Assembly: GCF_001698225.1 (NCBI RefSeq)
Contig: NZ_CP016594.1
Location: 5,270,001-5,334,000, forward strand
Reading direction: 5' to 3'
DNA length: 64,000 bases
Source: Gordonia terrae
GTDB lineage: Bacteria > Actinomycetota > Actinomycetes > Mycobacteriales > Mycobacteriaceae
Part shown: in pieces, positions 35,460 through 44,767 of the stretch
Numbering within the stretch: position 1 is the stretch's first letter
Layout: each line of letters begins with the position of its first letter
Program-made: the position numbers and the translations under genes
Notes under the pieces: generated by a model
Seen by the model: the letters and a program-made list of their open reading frames with translations, nothing else
Told to the model about the DNA's origin: nothing
Databases searched by the model: none

Positions 35460-36092
35460 TCAATCGAACTTCAGATTATGATCCGAGTCGGCCAGTCCGA
35501 GGCCACGGAGCACCGAACAGAACGCCTCGATGTAGTCCTCGACGTCGAGGTCACCGACAAGACCCTGCTGCACCACCACCCCCTGCATGACCGAGACCAT
35601 GACCTGCGCGAGCACCACCGGTTCGGCGGGGAGTTCGTGCCCCGCGCCCTGCCACTCGGTCAGGACACGTTCGAAGGCCCCGCGCAGACCACGGACGATG
35701 TCGCCCACCGTCTCGCGCAGGGCCGGATTGTTCGCCGCCTCGCCCCAGACCGTGAGGACCATCCGGAAACCGTCGGTCAGCGGGGCGATCTCGAGCAGGA
35801 TGCGTTCGGCCAGCGTCCGGACCGCCGCCTCGGGCGACGCGGGATGGACCCCCGGTTCGTCGAAGCTGCTGATCCCCGCCTCGTAGGCCACGAACATCGA
35901 CCGCGCCACTGCGGCGATCAGTTCTTCTTTCGAGGAGTAGTACGAGTACACGGCCCCCGCGCTGAGCCCGGACTCCCGGATGACATCGGACATCGACGCG
36001 CGATGGAACCCCTTCTCCGCGAAGCAGCGGCGCGCGGCGTCGAGAATCTGCCGACTTCGTTCGAGCTTGCGGTCGTCGCTGATCTTCGGCAT
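35460..36092 (-). CDS. TetR-family regulator
   Basis: 210 residues. HTH SMSDVIRESGLSAGAVYSYYSSKEELIAA at ~30-58. It is divergent from the membrane protein gene at 36187, and the 94-nt gap holds two near-identical palindromes, so it almost certainly represses itself and that gene. Confidence 0.9.
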   Translation of the reverse strand: MPKISDDRKLERSRQILDAARRCFAEKGFHRASMSDVIRESGLSAGAVYSYYSSKEELIAAVARSMFVAYEAGISSFDEPGVHPASPEAAVRTLAERILLEIAPLTDGFRMVLTVWGEAANNPALRETVGDIVRGLRGAFERVLTEWQGAGHELPAEPVVLAQVMVSVMQGVVVQQGLVGDLDVEDYIEAFCSVLRGLGLADSDHNLKFD

Positions 36093-36103
36093 GCGGACAG
36101 TCT

Positions 36104-36122
36104 AAAACGAATACTCGTTCTT
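36104..36122. promoter_or_regulatory. TetR operator, copy 1
   Basis: AAAACGA-ATAC-TCGTTCT: inverted arms AACGA/TCGTT around 4 bp, 12 nt before the TetR start. Confidence 0.65.
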
Positions 36123-36154
36123 GATTCTGCGGTCCCCGCGGCGCATACTTTCTT

Positions 36155-36173
36155 AAAACGAAGGCTCGTTCTT
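36155..36173. promoter_or_regulatory. TetR operator, copy 2
   Basis: AAAACGA-AGGC-TCGTTCT, the same palindrome with a different 4-bp centre, 51 bp (about five helical turns) from copy 1 and just before the divergent membrane-protein gene. Confidence 0.65.
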
Positions 36174-36186
36174 TTTGGGAGGACCG

Positions 36187-37233
36187 ATGAGTACCGATCT
36201 CACCACGACAGACACACGACCCGCCGCGAAGCCCGCCGGGCCGTCCGGTGCCGGCCACGCACCGGGCTGGCGGCTCGTGGCCGCGATGATCGTCGGAATC
36301 CCGACCCTCGTGGTCGCGATCGCCGCGATGTTCGTGTCGCTGGCCGTCGATCCCGAACCGCACCAGGCTCCGCTGGGTCTCGTCGCACCACCGCCCGCCG
36401 CGACGGCGATCGAGTCGGCACTCGCCGAACGGGCCGGCGCCGACGCCTTCGTCGTCGAACGGTTCACCGACGCCGACGCCGCCCGAGCGGCGATCGAACG
36501 ACGCGACCTCGTGGGCGCGATCGCGGTGGGACCCGACGGGGTCACGGTCCTGACCGCCGAGGCGGGGTCGCCCGTGCTTGCCCAGGTCGTCGCCGGGGTC
36601 GGGAACGGCATCGCCACCGCCCAGGGCCTGCCGGTCACCGTCGATTCGGTGGTCCCCACTCCCGAGACCGACTCGCGCGGAACGGGTTTCGCCGCCGGCC
36701 TGCTGCCATTGCTGATCGCCGGCATGGCGCTCGGCGGAGCGGCTGCGGTCGGGTTGCGGGGACGGGTCGCGATGCAGGTGACGTTGGCCGTCCTGGGCCC
36801 GCTCGTGGCCGGGCTCGGTTTCGCGGCGACGTGGTCGTGGCTGGGTGTCATCGACGGCGGAATCAGTACCGTCGGTCTCGCCGCGGCCCTGATGATCGGG
36901 GCGATCACGTGGTTCACCGTCGGCGCGGGGAGTCTGCTGGGCACCGCGGGGGTCGGGGTGTCCGCGCTGGTGATGGTGCTGATCTCGAACCCGTTGTCCG
37001 GGCTGGCGTCGTCTCCGTACCTGCTGCCCGCCCCGTGGGGGACGATCGGCCAGTGGTTGCCGCCCGGCGCCGGTGGCACGCTGCTCCGTTCGGTCGCGTA
37101 CTTCCCGGCGGCCGGCATCGCCGGGACGGTCGCCGTCCTCGCCGGGTGGGTTGCCGTCGGCGCCGGACTGCTCGCACTCGGTACGGTTCGGGCCCGGCGC
37201 GCCGACGCCCCGGGTGGCGCGGTAGCCGCCTGA
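36187..37233 (+). CDS. ABC-2/YhgE-like membrane protein under TetR control
   Basis: 348 residues from ATG 36187 (ATG 36175 possible). One N-terminal membrane segment, an extracytoplasmic domain (~40-170), then about five C-terminal membrane segments; ends PPGAGGTLLRSVAYFPAAG, a motif of ABC-2/YhgE-type permease-like proteins. No ATPase gene is adjacent. Probably an efflux component induced by the ligand of the divergent TetR. Confidence 0.72.
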   Translation: MSTDLTTTDTRPAAKPAGPSGAGHAPGWRLVAAMIVGIPTLVVAIAAMFVSLAVDPEPHQAPLGLVAPPPAATAIESALAERAGADAFVVERFTDADAARAAIERRDLVGAIAVGPDGVTVLTAEAGSPVLAQVVAGVGNGIATAQGLPVTVDSVVPTPETDSRGTGFAAGLLPLLIAGMALGGAAAVGLRGRVAMQVTLAVLGPLVAGLGFAATWSWLGVIDGGISTVGLAAALMIGAITWFTVGAGSLLGTAGVGVSALVMVLISNPLSGLASSPYLLPAPWGTIGQWLPPGAGGTLLRSVAYFPAAGIAGTVAVLAGWVAVGAGLLALGTVRARRADAPGGAVAA

Positions 37234-37244
37234 TCCGGTGGCCG

Positions 37245-37279
37245 GTGGTGTGTCTCGCCTGTTCGGCGAGACACACCAC
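37245..37279. terminator. 15-bp perfect hairpin between membrane gene and LysG-like gene
   Basis: GTGGTGTGTCTCGCC (37245-37259), loop TGTTC, GGCGAGACACACCAC (37265-37279). Terminator of the membrane gene, or an operator: it ends 12 nt before the next start codon. Confidence 0.7.
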
Positions 37280-37291
37280 TACCCTCGGCTC

Positions 37292-38194
37292 GTGGACATC
37301 AGCCAGGAGGGCCTGCGCACGCTGGCCGCGGTGCTCCGCGAGGGCACGTTCGACGCGGCCGCCACCGCCCTGCACATCACCCCGTCGGCGGTGAGCCAGC
37401 GGATCAAGGCGCTCGAGTCCGCCGTCGGCCGGGTCCTGCTCCGGCGGACCAAGCCGGCAACGGCCACACCGGACGGCGAGGTCCTGGTCCGACTCGCCAA
37501 GCAGTGGGAACTGCTGCTCGCCGAGACGCGGGCCGAGTTCGTCGGCGCCCCTGACGACGACCTGCCGCTGGTCGACCGCCCACGCATCCACCTGCCCATC
37601 GCCACCAACGCCGACTCGCTCGCCACCTGGCTGCTGCCGGTCCTGGCGCGTTTCCACCGCGAGCACGCGGTGGCGCTCGAGGTCTTCCGCGACGACGAGA
37701 CCCGCAGCAGCACCCTGCTCCGCACCGGCGATGTACTCGCTGCCGTGACCTCGGAACCCCTTGCGATCCGTGGGTGCGCACTGCAGTCTCTCGGCACGAT
37801 GCGCTACCTGCCGGTGGCCACTCCGGAGTTCATCGACCTCTGGCTGCCCGACGGACCCGACGCCGACGCGCTGGCCCGCGCCCCGATGGTCCAGTTCGAC
37901 CGCAATGACCACATCCAGCGGAACATCTCGGCGGCCCTCGCCGGCCGGCCCGTCGACCCGCCCGCGGTCTACATCCCGGCGTCGACCGAGTACCACCGGG
38001 CCGTCACCCTCGGGATCGGATGGGGCGCGGTCCCGGTCGTCCAGATCGCCGACGCCCTCGACAGCGGCCGTGTCCGCCTCATCGCCGACCACCACATCGA
38101 CGTCCCGCTGTACTGGCAGTACTGGAAGCTGAGCTCCCCGCTGCTGCAAGCACTGACGGCGAGTGTCGTCGAGGGCGCGGCGAGCGTCCTCTAG
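37292..38194 (+). CDS. lysG: LysR-family regulator, LysG/ArgP type
   Basis: 300 residues from GTG 37292 (VDISQEGLRTLAAVLREGTF). HTH AAATALHITPSAVSQRIKALE, then a periplasmic-binding-like effector domain with NADSLATWLLPVL, the ArgP/LysG signature region. Activates lysE when lysine or arginine accumulates. No Shine-Dalgarno sequence separates the hairpin and the GTG. It has been parted from lysE by ~1.9 kb. Confidence 0.87.
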   Translation: MDISQEGLRTLAAVLREGTFDAAATALHITPSAVSQRIKALESAVGRVLLRRTKPATATPDGEVLVRLAKQWELLLAETRAEFVGAPDDDLPLVDRPRIHLPIATNADSLATWLLPVLARFHREHAVALEVFRDDETRSSTLLRTGDVLAAVTSEPLAIRGCALQSLGTMRYLPVATPEFIDLWLPDGPDADALARAPMVQFDRNDHIQRNISAALAGRPVDPPAVYIPASTEYHRAVTLGIGWGAVPVVQIADALDSGRVRLIADHHIDVPLYWQYWKLSSPLLQALTASVVEGAASVL

Positions 38195-38240
38195 GTCGGT
38201 CCGGTGCCGATGCTCGTTTGACACCTCGGCCGTCTGACCC

Positions 38241-38267
38241 TTGACTGTAAACGGACCGCGGTACGAT
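38241..38267 (+). promoter_or_regulatory. Possible promoter of the DoxX gene
   Basis: TTGACT (38241-38246) and TACGAT (38262-38267) with a 15-bp spacer, 32 nt before the DoxX start. Spacing is short, so moderate support. Confidence 0.35.
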
Positions 38268-38298
38268 TTCGCCGCATCCGACGACGAGAGGACCCCCG

Positions 38299-38838
38299 AT
38301 GACACGACGACGGACTTCCGGCAAGGCGCTCGATGCCGGGTTGCTGACCCTACGCGTGGCGGTCGGTGCCACGCTGTTCGCCCATGGCGCCCAGAAACTG
38401 ACTGGATGGTTCGGCGGACCGGGCCTCGAGCAGACCGCAGCCGGGATGCAGCAGATGGGCTTCACGCCCGCGAAGCTGTCCGCCGTCACCGCCGGCGTCA
38501 GCGAGGCTGCCGGTGGGCTGATCGCCGTCGGCGCCGGCACGCGCGTCGCGTCGGCCGCCGGTGCGGCGGCCATGCTGGCCGCGTCCGACGTCCACCGTCC
38601 CAATGGCTTTTTCGCGCAGAACGGCGGACTCGAACTCCCCGCGGTGCTCGGAGTCGCATCAGCCGCGCTGACGCTGACCGGCCCCGGCCGCTATTCGATC
38701 GACGAAGCGATCGGACACCGCTACGACCACGAGCGATACGGTGTCGCGGCACTCGCTGCGGCGCTGGTGACCGCCGCCGTCGTACTCCGGCGCAGGCGCC
38801 CGGCGACGCAGGCAGCGGGCGACACGGCGCAGGCGTAG
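38299..38838 (+). CDS. DoxX-family membrane protein
   Basis: 179 residues with four membrane segments. LLTLRVAVGATLFAHGAQKLTGWFGG is the DoxX signature. Family members form redox/thiol-linked membrane complexes in mycobacteria; no partner is adjacent here. The gene is closed by the 17-bp hairpin at 38852-38893. Confidence 0.88.
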   Translation: MTRRRTSGKALDAGLLTLRVAVGATLFAHGAQKLTGWFGGPGLEQTAAGMQQMGFTPAKLSAVTAGVSEAAGGLIAVGAGTRVASAAGAAAMLAASDVHRPNGFFAQNGGLELPAVLGVASAALTLTGPGRYSIDEAIGHRYDHERYGVAALAAALVTAAVVLRRRRPATQAAGDTAQA

Positions 38839-38851
38839 TCAGAGACCTATA

Positions 38852-38893
38852 GGTCACACCGGCACACTCCACTACGAGTGTGCCGGTGTGACC
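38852..38893. terminator. Bidirectional terminator between DoxX and MFS genes
   Basis: GGTCACACCGGCACACT (38852-38868), 8-nt loop, and its exact complement (38877-38893). The stem includes the last codons of the convergent MFS gene. Confidence 0.75.
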
Positions 38894-40203
38894 AGCTTCG
38901 GATGCGCATCGTCGACGAGCGGGTTCTCGATCTCGTCGCGCCACATGCGGGCCGCAACGTAGAACGCCCACGCGATCGGGACCGGGAGCAACCCGGCCAG
39001 CACGAATGTCGCGGTCAGGCCGATCGCCGACGACACCGGCGCGGCGATCGCCATCGACACCGGCATCAGCGCGACCGACACGAAGAAGTCGAGACTGGCG
39101 ATGCGGCCCAACAGCGCCGGCGGCACCCGACGCTGTAACAGCGTCCCCCACAGCACCATCGGGCCGTCGAACAGGATGCCCATGGTCACACCGGCGGCGA
39201 TGAACATCCACGTCGAATCGGCGAGACCCATCAGAACGAGCGGGAGGCTGGAGAACGCCCAGAGCGAGAACATGACGGTCAGGTACCGCCGCGGCATCGG
39301 GATCGAGGCGAAGACGAGTGACGCCGCGGCCGCGCCGAGCCCGAATCCGGCGAGTACCCAGGCGTGCTGGGTGGCGCCGCCGTCGACGCGTTCACGCAAG
39401 GCGAACGGGACGAGCACCTCGATCGGACCGAGCGTCGCCAGCACCAGAACACATGCGAAGAGCAGCGTGCCCCACAGCCACGGTGTCCGGGCCATGTAGA
39501 CGAACCCCTCGGCCAGATCGCCGACGATCCGTCGGGCACCCGCACCTTCGATCACCTCCGGTTCGTCCTCGGCCGTCTCGCCGAAGCGGCGCGCGGCGAC
39601 CGGAGCCATCGCCAGATAGCAGACACTCGACAGGATCGCGGCGACCGCCGCCATCAGCACCGCGGGTCCCGGCGCCCACGCGCCGATGACCGCGCCGGCG
39701 ACCATGGGCCCGACCGCCTGGAAGACGACCGGGCGGAAGAAGCCCTCGATTCCGTTGGCGGCCTGCAGCTCCGCCGGCGCCACGATCCCGGGGAGCAGCG
39801 CCGAATAGGCGGGGTAATACATCCCGGTGGTGATGCCGCCCAGCAGCGAGGCCAGCACCACGTGCCAGAGCTGCAGCACGCCCGCAATCGACGCCAGCCC
39901 GATCGCGCCGAACGCGACCATCTTCGCGACCTCGAGTCCGATCATGATGTGGCGCTGCGAGATCCGATCGGCGAGCACCCCACCGGCCAGTGTGGAGAAC
40001 AGCATTCCCACCGCGGCCACGCCGGTGGCCAGAGACACCTGACCCGGCCCACCCCCGAGCGCGATCACCTGCCAGATCACCGCGATCGTCCACACGCCGT
40101 CGGCGAACATGGCGAGGATCAGTCCGGACGCGAGCAACCGATACTGCCGGCGCGCGAACGGCAGCAGCGCGCGGGGCAGACGGGAGTCAGCGGCGGATTT
40201 CAC
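38872..40203 (-). CDS. MFS transporter
   Basis: 443 residues with about twelve membrane segments and the loop 2-3 motif [14 protein letters not shown]. The EEAP-like central loop ([15 protein letters not shown]) and overall pattern fit the MFS_3/enterobactin-exporter-like group of drug or siderophore exporters. Substrate unknown. Convergent with DoxX. Confidence 0.85.
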   Translation of the reverse strand: MKSAADSRLPRALLPFARRQYRLLASGLILAMFADGVWTIAVIWQVIALGGGPGQVSLATGVAAVGMLFSTLAGGVLADRISQRHIMIGLEVAKMVAFGAIGLASIAGVLQLWHVVLASLLGGITTGMYYPAYSALLPGIVAPAELQAANGIEGFFRPVVFQAVGPMVAGAVIGAWAPGPAVLMAAVAAILSSVCYLAMAPVAARRFGETAEDEPEVIEGAGARRIVGDLAEGFVYMARTPWLWGTLLFACVLVLATLGPIEVLVPFALRERVDGGATQHAWVLAGFGLGAAAASLVFASIPMPRRYLTVMFSLWAFSSLPLVLMGLADSTWMFIAAGVTMGILFDGPMVLWGTLLQRRVPPALLGRIASLDFFVSVALMPVSMAIAAPVSSAIGLTATFVLAGLLPVPIAWAFYVAARMWRDEIENPLVDDAHPKLVTPAHS

Positions 40204-40224
40204 CCTTCGAGCTTGCCCGAACCC

Positions 40225-40260
40225 GGCGTCGAGACGCCACCGATTTCTCCGGCGCCGGAG
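40225..40260. terminator. Two short palindromes between the Ku and MFS genes
   Basis: GGCGTC-GA-GACGCC (40225-40238) and CTCCGG-CG-CCGGAG (40247-40260) immediately after the ku stop on the - strand. Possible weak terminators. Confidence 0.4.
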
Positions 40261-40261
40261 C

Positions 40262-41209
40262 TCAGCTCGCCTTGCGCGACGACTTCTTGGCGGGCGCCTT
40301 CTTGGCAGTCGACTTGGTTGCCGTTTTCTTGGCCGCCGCCTTCTTCACCGGCGCCTTCTTGGCAGCGGCTTTCTTGGCCGGTGCCTTCTTCGCCGTTGTC
40401 TTCTCGGCCGGCTTGTCCTCGGAGTCCGGCTCCCCGCGGTCCTTCACCGACGCCCGCAGCGCGGCGAGGAGATCGGCGACGTCGGAGTCCTCGGTGTCGT
40501 TGTCTTCGTCGTCGGTCTCGGGGAACGCCTCGCCGCCCTCGGACTTCGCCTCGATGAGCTTGGTCAGCTCGTTCTGATAGGTGTCCTCGAATTCCGACGG
40601 GTCGTAGTCCGAGGCCATCGACTCGATCAGAGACGCTGCCATCTGCAGTTCCTGGTCGCGGATCTCGGTGTCGTCGTCCAGAAACCCGAAGTCGGGTTTG
40701 CGGACCTCGTCGGGCCACAGCAGCGTCTGCAACGTCATCACACCGTCGACCACCCGCAGCGCGGCCACGCGTGTCCGGTTGCGCAGGGTGAACGAGGCGA
40801 TGGCGAGCCGATCCGTCTCCTCCAGCGCCTTGGCCAGCAGGACGTACGCCTTCGGCGACTTCGACGACGGCTCGAGGTAGTAGGGCTTGTCGAAGTAGAT
40901 CGGGTCGACCTGCTCGGCGGGTACGAACTCCAGGATCGAGATCTCCGGGCTCTTCTGCACCGGCAGCGTGGCGAGGTCGTCCTTGGTCAGGATCACCGTC
41001 TCGCCGGATTCGGATTCGTAGGCGTTGGCGATGTCGCCGTAGTCGACCTCGGTGTCGGTGCCCTCGCGCACACGGCGGTACCGGATGCGGGTGCCGTCCG
41101 ACGAATCGACCTGGTAGGACTTGCGGTCGTGACTCTCGGTCGCGGAATAGACCTTGACCGGCACGTTGACCAGGCCAAAGCTGAGGTCGCCCTTCCAGAT
41201 CGAGCGCAT
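40262..41209 (-). CDS. ku: Non-homologous end-joining protein Ku
   Basis: 315 residues from [21 protein letters not shown]. Full bacterial Ku core ([34 protein letters not shown]) that encircles DNA ends as a homodimer and recruits LigD. The C-terminus carries a long low-complexity tail (~255-315) of [18 protein letters not shown] repeats, known in actinobacterial Ku to promote DNA binding. Divergent from ligD with two small genes between. The frame open to 41251 is excluded by the conserved start. Confidence 0.95.
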   Translation of the reverse strand: MRSIWKGDLSFGLVNVPVKVYSATESHDRKSYQVDSSDGTRIRYRRVREGTDTEVDYGDIANAYESESGETVILTKDDLATLPVQKSPEISILEFVPAEQVDPIYFDKPYYLEPSSKSPKAYVLLAKALEETDRLAIASFTLRNRTRVAALRVVDGVMTLQTLLWPDEVRKPDFGFLDDDTEIRDQELQMAASLIESMASDYDPSEFEDTYQNELTKLIEAKSEGGEAFPETDDEDNDTEDSDVADLLAALRASVKDRGEPDSEDKPAEKTTAKKAPAKKAAAKKAPVKKAAAKKTATKSTAKKAPAKKSSRKAS

Positions 41210-41402
41210 GGGGCCATTCTGCCAGGGATTGGGGTCAGATGGCTGCAGCACACTGCGATCGACGCCTTCGATGCCGGATGAGCAGCGAACTCAGGGGTGT
41301 AAGCTCGAATGTGCATCGGACCTCATATCTGGTGGGCTTCTGCCAGCGCCCCGGTGCCGAATGGCCTCCCTGATATCGGCGGCCAGGCAGGGCGGTCGCC
41401 CG

Positions 41403-41828
41403 ATGATCAACAGCTCGCGAATTCTGGACACTGCGCCCCGGAGCCGTCTGTTCGGCCACACCCGGGACTATCACCGGGCGCGCCCGGGACATTCTTCTCA
41501 ACCGGACATAGTCGTCGCCGGTATCCAGGAGGAGGATTCACGGCAGGTGGTCGGTGACACACTGGCCGAATGGGATGTGTGGTTCGCCCGCGCCACCGCT
41601 CCGACCCTCGGACGCCCCGTCGGGGATGTGTTCGCCCGACGCGCCGTGAGGCGGGCTCGCCACTCGCGGACGACAACTGTCGATGACGACTCCCACCCGG
41701 TCATCCTTCTGGCGACTGACGTCCCCAAGTCGTTCGCCGAACAGATCTGGCAGCACGTGATCCTGGCGGCCGAACGCGGCGGGACTCTCTCGGACGTACT
41801 GATGGAAGCAGACACCGCACGTCGATGA
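41403..41828 (+). CDS. Hypothetical protein in the end-joining locus
   Basis: 141 residues from ATG 41403; the frame is open to 41154, which would overlap ku. The C-terminal half looks like a compact helical domain (HPVILLATDVPKSFAEQIWQHVILAAERGGTLSDVLMEADTARR). No family is recognised. It precedes the DUF5994 gene by 36 nt and lies between ku and ligD. Confidence 0.45.
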   Translation: MINSSRILDTAPRSRLFGHTRDYHRARPGHSSQPDIVVAGIQEEDSRQVVGDTLAEWDVWFARATAPTLGRPVGDVFARRAVRRARHSRTTTVDDDSHPVILLATDVPKSFAEQIWQHVILAAERGGTLSDVLMEADTARR

Positions 41829-41864
41829 CGACACGGGCCGGACACCAATCCCAGGAAAGACTTC

Positions 41865-42278
41865 ATGACTCCAGACGCCTCCCCCTCGTTGCGAATACAG
41901 TTCAAACCCGCCGACTCAGCCCGCGGCTCGGTCGACGGCGCGTGGTGGCCGCACACTCGAGACCTCGCCCGCGAGACACGCGCGATCGCTCCGAACATCG
42001 ATGAACACCTGAACCGGTTCGAGCGCGTCGGCTACGCCGTGCGCGACTGGGACACCTCCGACACCACCCGAATCGAGATCGACGGACAACGGATCAGCCT
42101 GGAAGGGTTCACGGTCTGGACGCCGGCAACCGTCAGATTCACCGGTGCGTCGAGCACGCTCACGCTCGCCGTGATCCCGCCCGACACCGATCCGAGGACC
42201 GCCCGCGAGATCATGACGCGAGCCACACACAGGCACAGCACCGGAAGTGCCTCGGCGCTCCTCGGTCAGCCGAGATAG
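41865..42278 (+). CDS. DUF5994-family protein
   Basis: 137 residues. SLRIQFKPADSARGSVDGAWWPHTRDLARE and the following LNRFERVGYAVRDWD are typical of DUF5994, a small actinobacterial family of unknown role found in one to several copies per genome. No membrane segment or catalytic motif. Located 86 nt before the ligD start. Confidence 0.75.
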   Translation: MTPDASPSLRIQFKPADSARGSVDGAWWPHTRDLARETRAIAPNIDEHLNRFERVGYAVRDWDTSDTTRIEIDGQRISLEGFTVWTPATVRFTGASSTLTLAVIPPDTDPRTAREIMTRATHRHSTGSASALLGQPR

Positions 42279-42364
42279 TCGGCGCCGGCCGGCCCGACGA
42301 GCGGCGCGACTGCTGATTCCGGCGGCGTGCGACCCCTCCGATCGACTTGTGGACAATGGACGGC

Positions 42365-44740
42365 ATGGCAGGCGGCGAGTCTCTGGAGGTCGACGGCCGC
42401 CGGATCTCGATCACCAATCTCTCGAAGGTGCTCTATCCGGCGTCGGGAACCCGCAAGTTCGAGGTCATCGACTACTACTCGCGTATCGCCGACGTCCTGC
42501 TCCCCCACATCCGCAATCGCCTCATCACCCGCAAACGGTGGCCCAGCGGCGTCGAATCGACGCCGTTCTTCGAGAAGAATGTCCCCGACAGCGCACCGGA
42601 CTGGATTCGACGCCACGGCATCCAGCACAGCGAGCGGGTCATCTCCTATGCGATGGCCGACGATCGCGCCACGCTGGTCTGGCTCGCCCAGATGGCGGTG
42701 CTCGAGATCCACACACCGCAGTGGCGGCTACCCATGGGGCCCGACGGCGCGCCCATGGCCAACCGCATCGTCTTCGACCTCGATCCCGGTCCACGGGTGC
42801 CGCTGCACCGGACCGCAGAGGTGGCGTGCGAGATCCGCAACTGGCTCGGCGGGACGACGACGTACCCGGTGACCAGCGGCGGCAAGGGCATCCACCTCTA
42901 TGCGCGGCTCCCGAAGCCCGTGACGTCGGATGCGGCGCGCAAGGTGGCTCAGGAGGTCGCCAACGAGTTCGCCCGTCAGCACAGCGATTTCATCACCGCC
43001 AAGATGTCCAAATCGCTGCGCGACGACAAGGTCTTCATCGACTGGAGCCAGAACACCGCCGCCAAGACCACTCTCGCGCCATACTCGATGCGCGGACGCG
43101 AGCAGCCGTGGGTGGCCGCGCCGCGCACCTGGGAGGAGATCGAGGACCCCGGACTCTCCCAACTGCTCTACACCGAGGTGCTGGACCGCGTCGAGGAGTT
43201 CGGCGATCTTCTCGACGGTCTCGACGACCCCTACGACGACGAGCCGGCGGCCACCGTCGAGCAGGCGCAGTCGGCCGGCCAGGTCATCAATCTGAAGGAA
43301 TACCGTCGCAAACGCGACCAGTCGAAGACGCCCGAGCCCTTCGGTGACGAGGTGCACCGGCAGCGCATCGAAGCCGAAAGCCTCCCGGAAGTAACCGACT
43401 CCGCTGAATCGACGACGGACCGGGCGCCGATCTTCGTGATCCAGGAACATCACGCCCGGCGATTGCACTACGACTTCCGGCTCGAACACGACGGGGTCCT
43501 GGTGTCGTGGGCCGTACCCAAGAACCTGCCCACCGACCCCGATCAGAACCGGCTCGCGGTACAGACCGAGGACCATCCGATGGACTACGCCGACTTCGAA
43601 GGCGACATCCCGGCGGGCGAGTACGGCGGCGGTCACGTGTCGATCTGGGACAAGGGCACATTCGAGCTCGAGAAGTGGCGCGACAAGGAGGTCATCGTCC
43701 GCCTCCACGGCGAGCGGGCGCAGGGCCGGTATGCGTTGATCCGGACCGGCGAGAAGAACTGGCTGGCCCACCTCATGAGCGACGAGCCGCGTCCGATCGT
43801 CCCCGACAGCCTCACCGACCCGCGCCCCATGCTGGCGACCGATGAGTCGATCGACGGGCTCAACGGTCGCGACTGGGCGTTCGAGGGCAAGTGGGACGGA
43901 TACCGGTTGCTCATCCGCTCGGTCGGCGGCGAGTTCCGGCTCACCTCGCGATCCGGTATCGACATGACCGCCGACTTCCCCGAACTCGCCGGTCTCGCAG
44001 ACGATCTCGGGCTCATGGACGTGGTACTCGACGGTGAGGTCGTCGCGATCGACTCCTCCGGCCGCACCAACTTCACGCTCCTGACCTCGCGCCGGCACAC
44101 CGACGAGCCGTACTCGCTCCGGTTGCACCTGTTCGACATCCTGTTCCTCAACGGCTCGTCGTTACTGCGCAAACCGTGGTCGGTCCGCCGTGAACTGCTC
44201 GAGGAACTGGCACCCGCGTTCCGCAACTCAGCCTTCGTCGAGGTTCCGCCGCTGCTTCCCGGTCCGGGTTCGGCCGCCGTCGAGTACAGCCGCGAACACA
44301 ATCTGGAAGGCGTTGTCGCCAAACGTCGCAACTCCGTGTACCAGCAGGGGCGACGGTCGACGACGTGGCTGAAACACAAGAACTGGAGCGACATCGAGGT
44401 CGTCGTCGGCGGGTTCCGACCGGGGCGCGGCAACCGCTCCCACACCATCGGCTCGTTGCTGATCGGTCTGCCCGAGGAGACCGGATTGCGCTACGTCGGC
44501 CGCGTCGGCACCGGTTTCACCGACGCGCAGCTGCGTTCGCTCGCCGAGGAACTCGGCCCGCTGGAGATCTCGCGGTCGCCGTTTCTCGACAAACTCGACC
44601 GACCCGTCGCGTCGAGCGCGGTGTGGGTCCTGCCCAAGATCGTCGGCGAGGTCCGTTTCATGGACTGGACGACGGCCGGGCATCTGCGGCATCCCAGCTG
44701 GCGGGGGATCCGGCGGGACAAACTTCCCGGCGACCTCTGA
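42365..44740 (+). CDS. ligD: ATP-dependent DNA ligase D (polymerase-phosphoesterase-ligase)
   Basis: 791 residues from ATG 42365; ATG 42356 and TTG 42347 are alternatives. The order matches mycobacterial LigD: primase-polymerase domain (~5-290: VFDLDPGPRVPL with catalytic D-x-D, TSGGKGIHLY), 3'-phosphoesterase (~365-500: EHHARRLHYDFRLEHDGVLVSWAVPK) and ligase (~525-785: EGKWDGYRLL with the adenylated lysine; VLDGEVVA; EGVVAKRR). It fills, trims and seals double-strand breaks held by Ku. Confidence 0.95.
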   Translation: MAGGESLEVDGRRISITNLSKVLYPASGTRKFEVIDYYSRIADVLLPHIRNRLITRKRWPSGVESTPFFEKNVPDSAPDWIRRHGIQHSERVISYAMADDRATLVWLAQMAVLEIHTPQWRLPMGPDGAPMANRIVFDLDPGPRVPLHRTAEVACEIRNWLGGTTTYPVTSGGKGIHLYARLPKPVTSDAARKVAQEVANEFARQHSDFITAKMSKSLRDDKVFIDWSQNTAAKTTLAPYSMRGREQPWVAAPRTWEEIEDPGLSQLLYTEVLDRVEEFGDLLDGLDDPYDDEPAATVEQAQSAGQVINLKEYRRKRDQSKTPEPFGDEVHRQRIEAESLPEVTDSAESTTDRAPIFVIQEHHARRLHYDFRLEHDGVLVSWAVPKNLPTDPDQNRLAVQTEDHPMDYADFEGDIPAGEYGGGHVSIWDKGTFELEKWRDKEVIVRLHGERAQGRYALIRTGEKNWLAHLMSDEPRPIVPDSLTDPRPMLATDESIDGLNGRDWAFEGKWDGYRLLIRSVGGEFRLTSRSGIDMTADFPELAGLADDLGLMDVVLDGEVVAIDSSGRTNFTLLTSRRHTDEPYSLRLHLFDILFLNGSSLLRKPWSVRRELLEELAPAFRNSAFVEVPPLLPGPGSAAVEYSREHNLEGVVAKRRNSVYQQGRRSTTWLKHKNWSDIEVVVGGFRPGRGNRSHTIGSLLIGLPEETGLRYVGRVGTGFTDAQLRSLAEELGPLEISRSPFLDKLDRPVASSAVWVLPKIVGEVRFMDWTTAGHLRHPSWRGIRRDKLPGDL

Positions 44741-44767
44741 GCCGAGACGACGACAGGAGCGACACCC

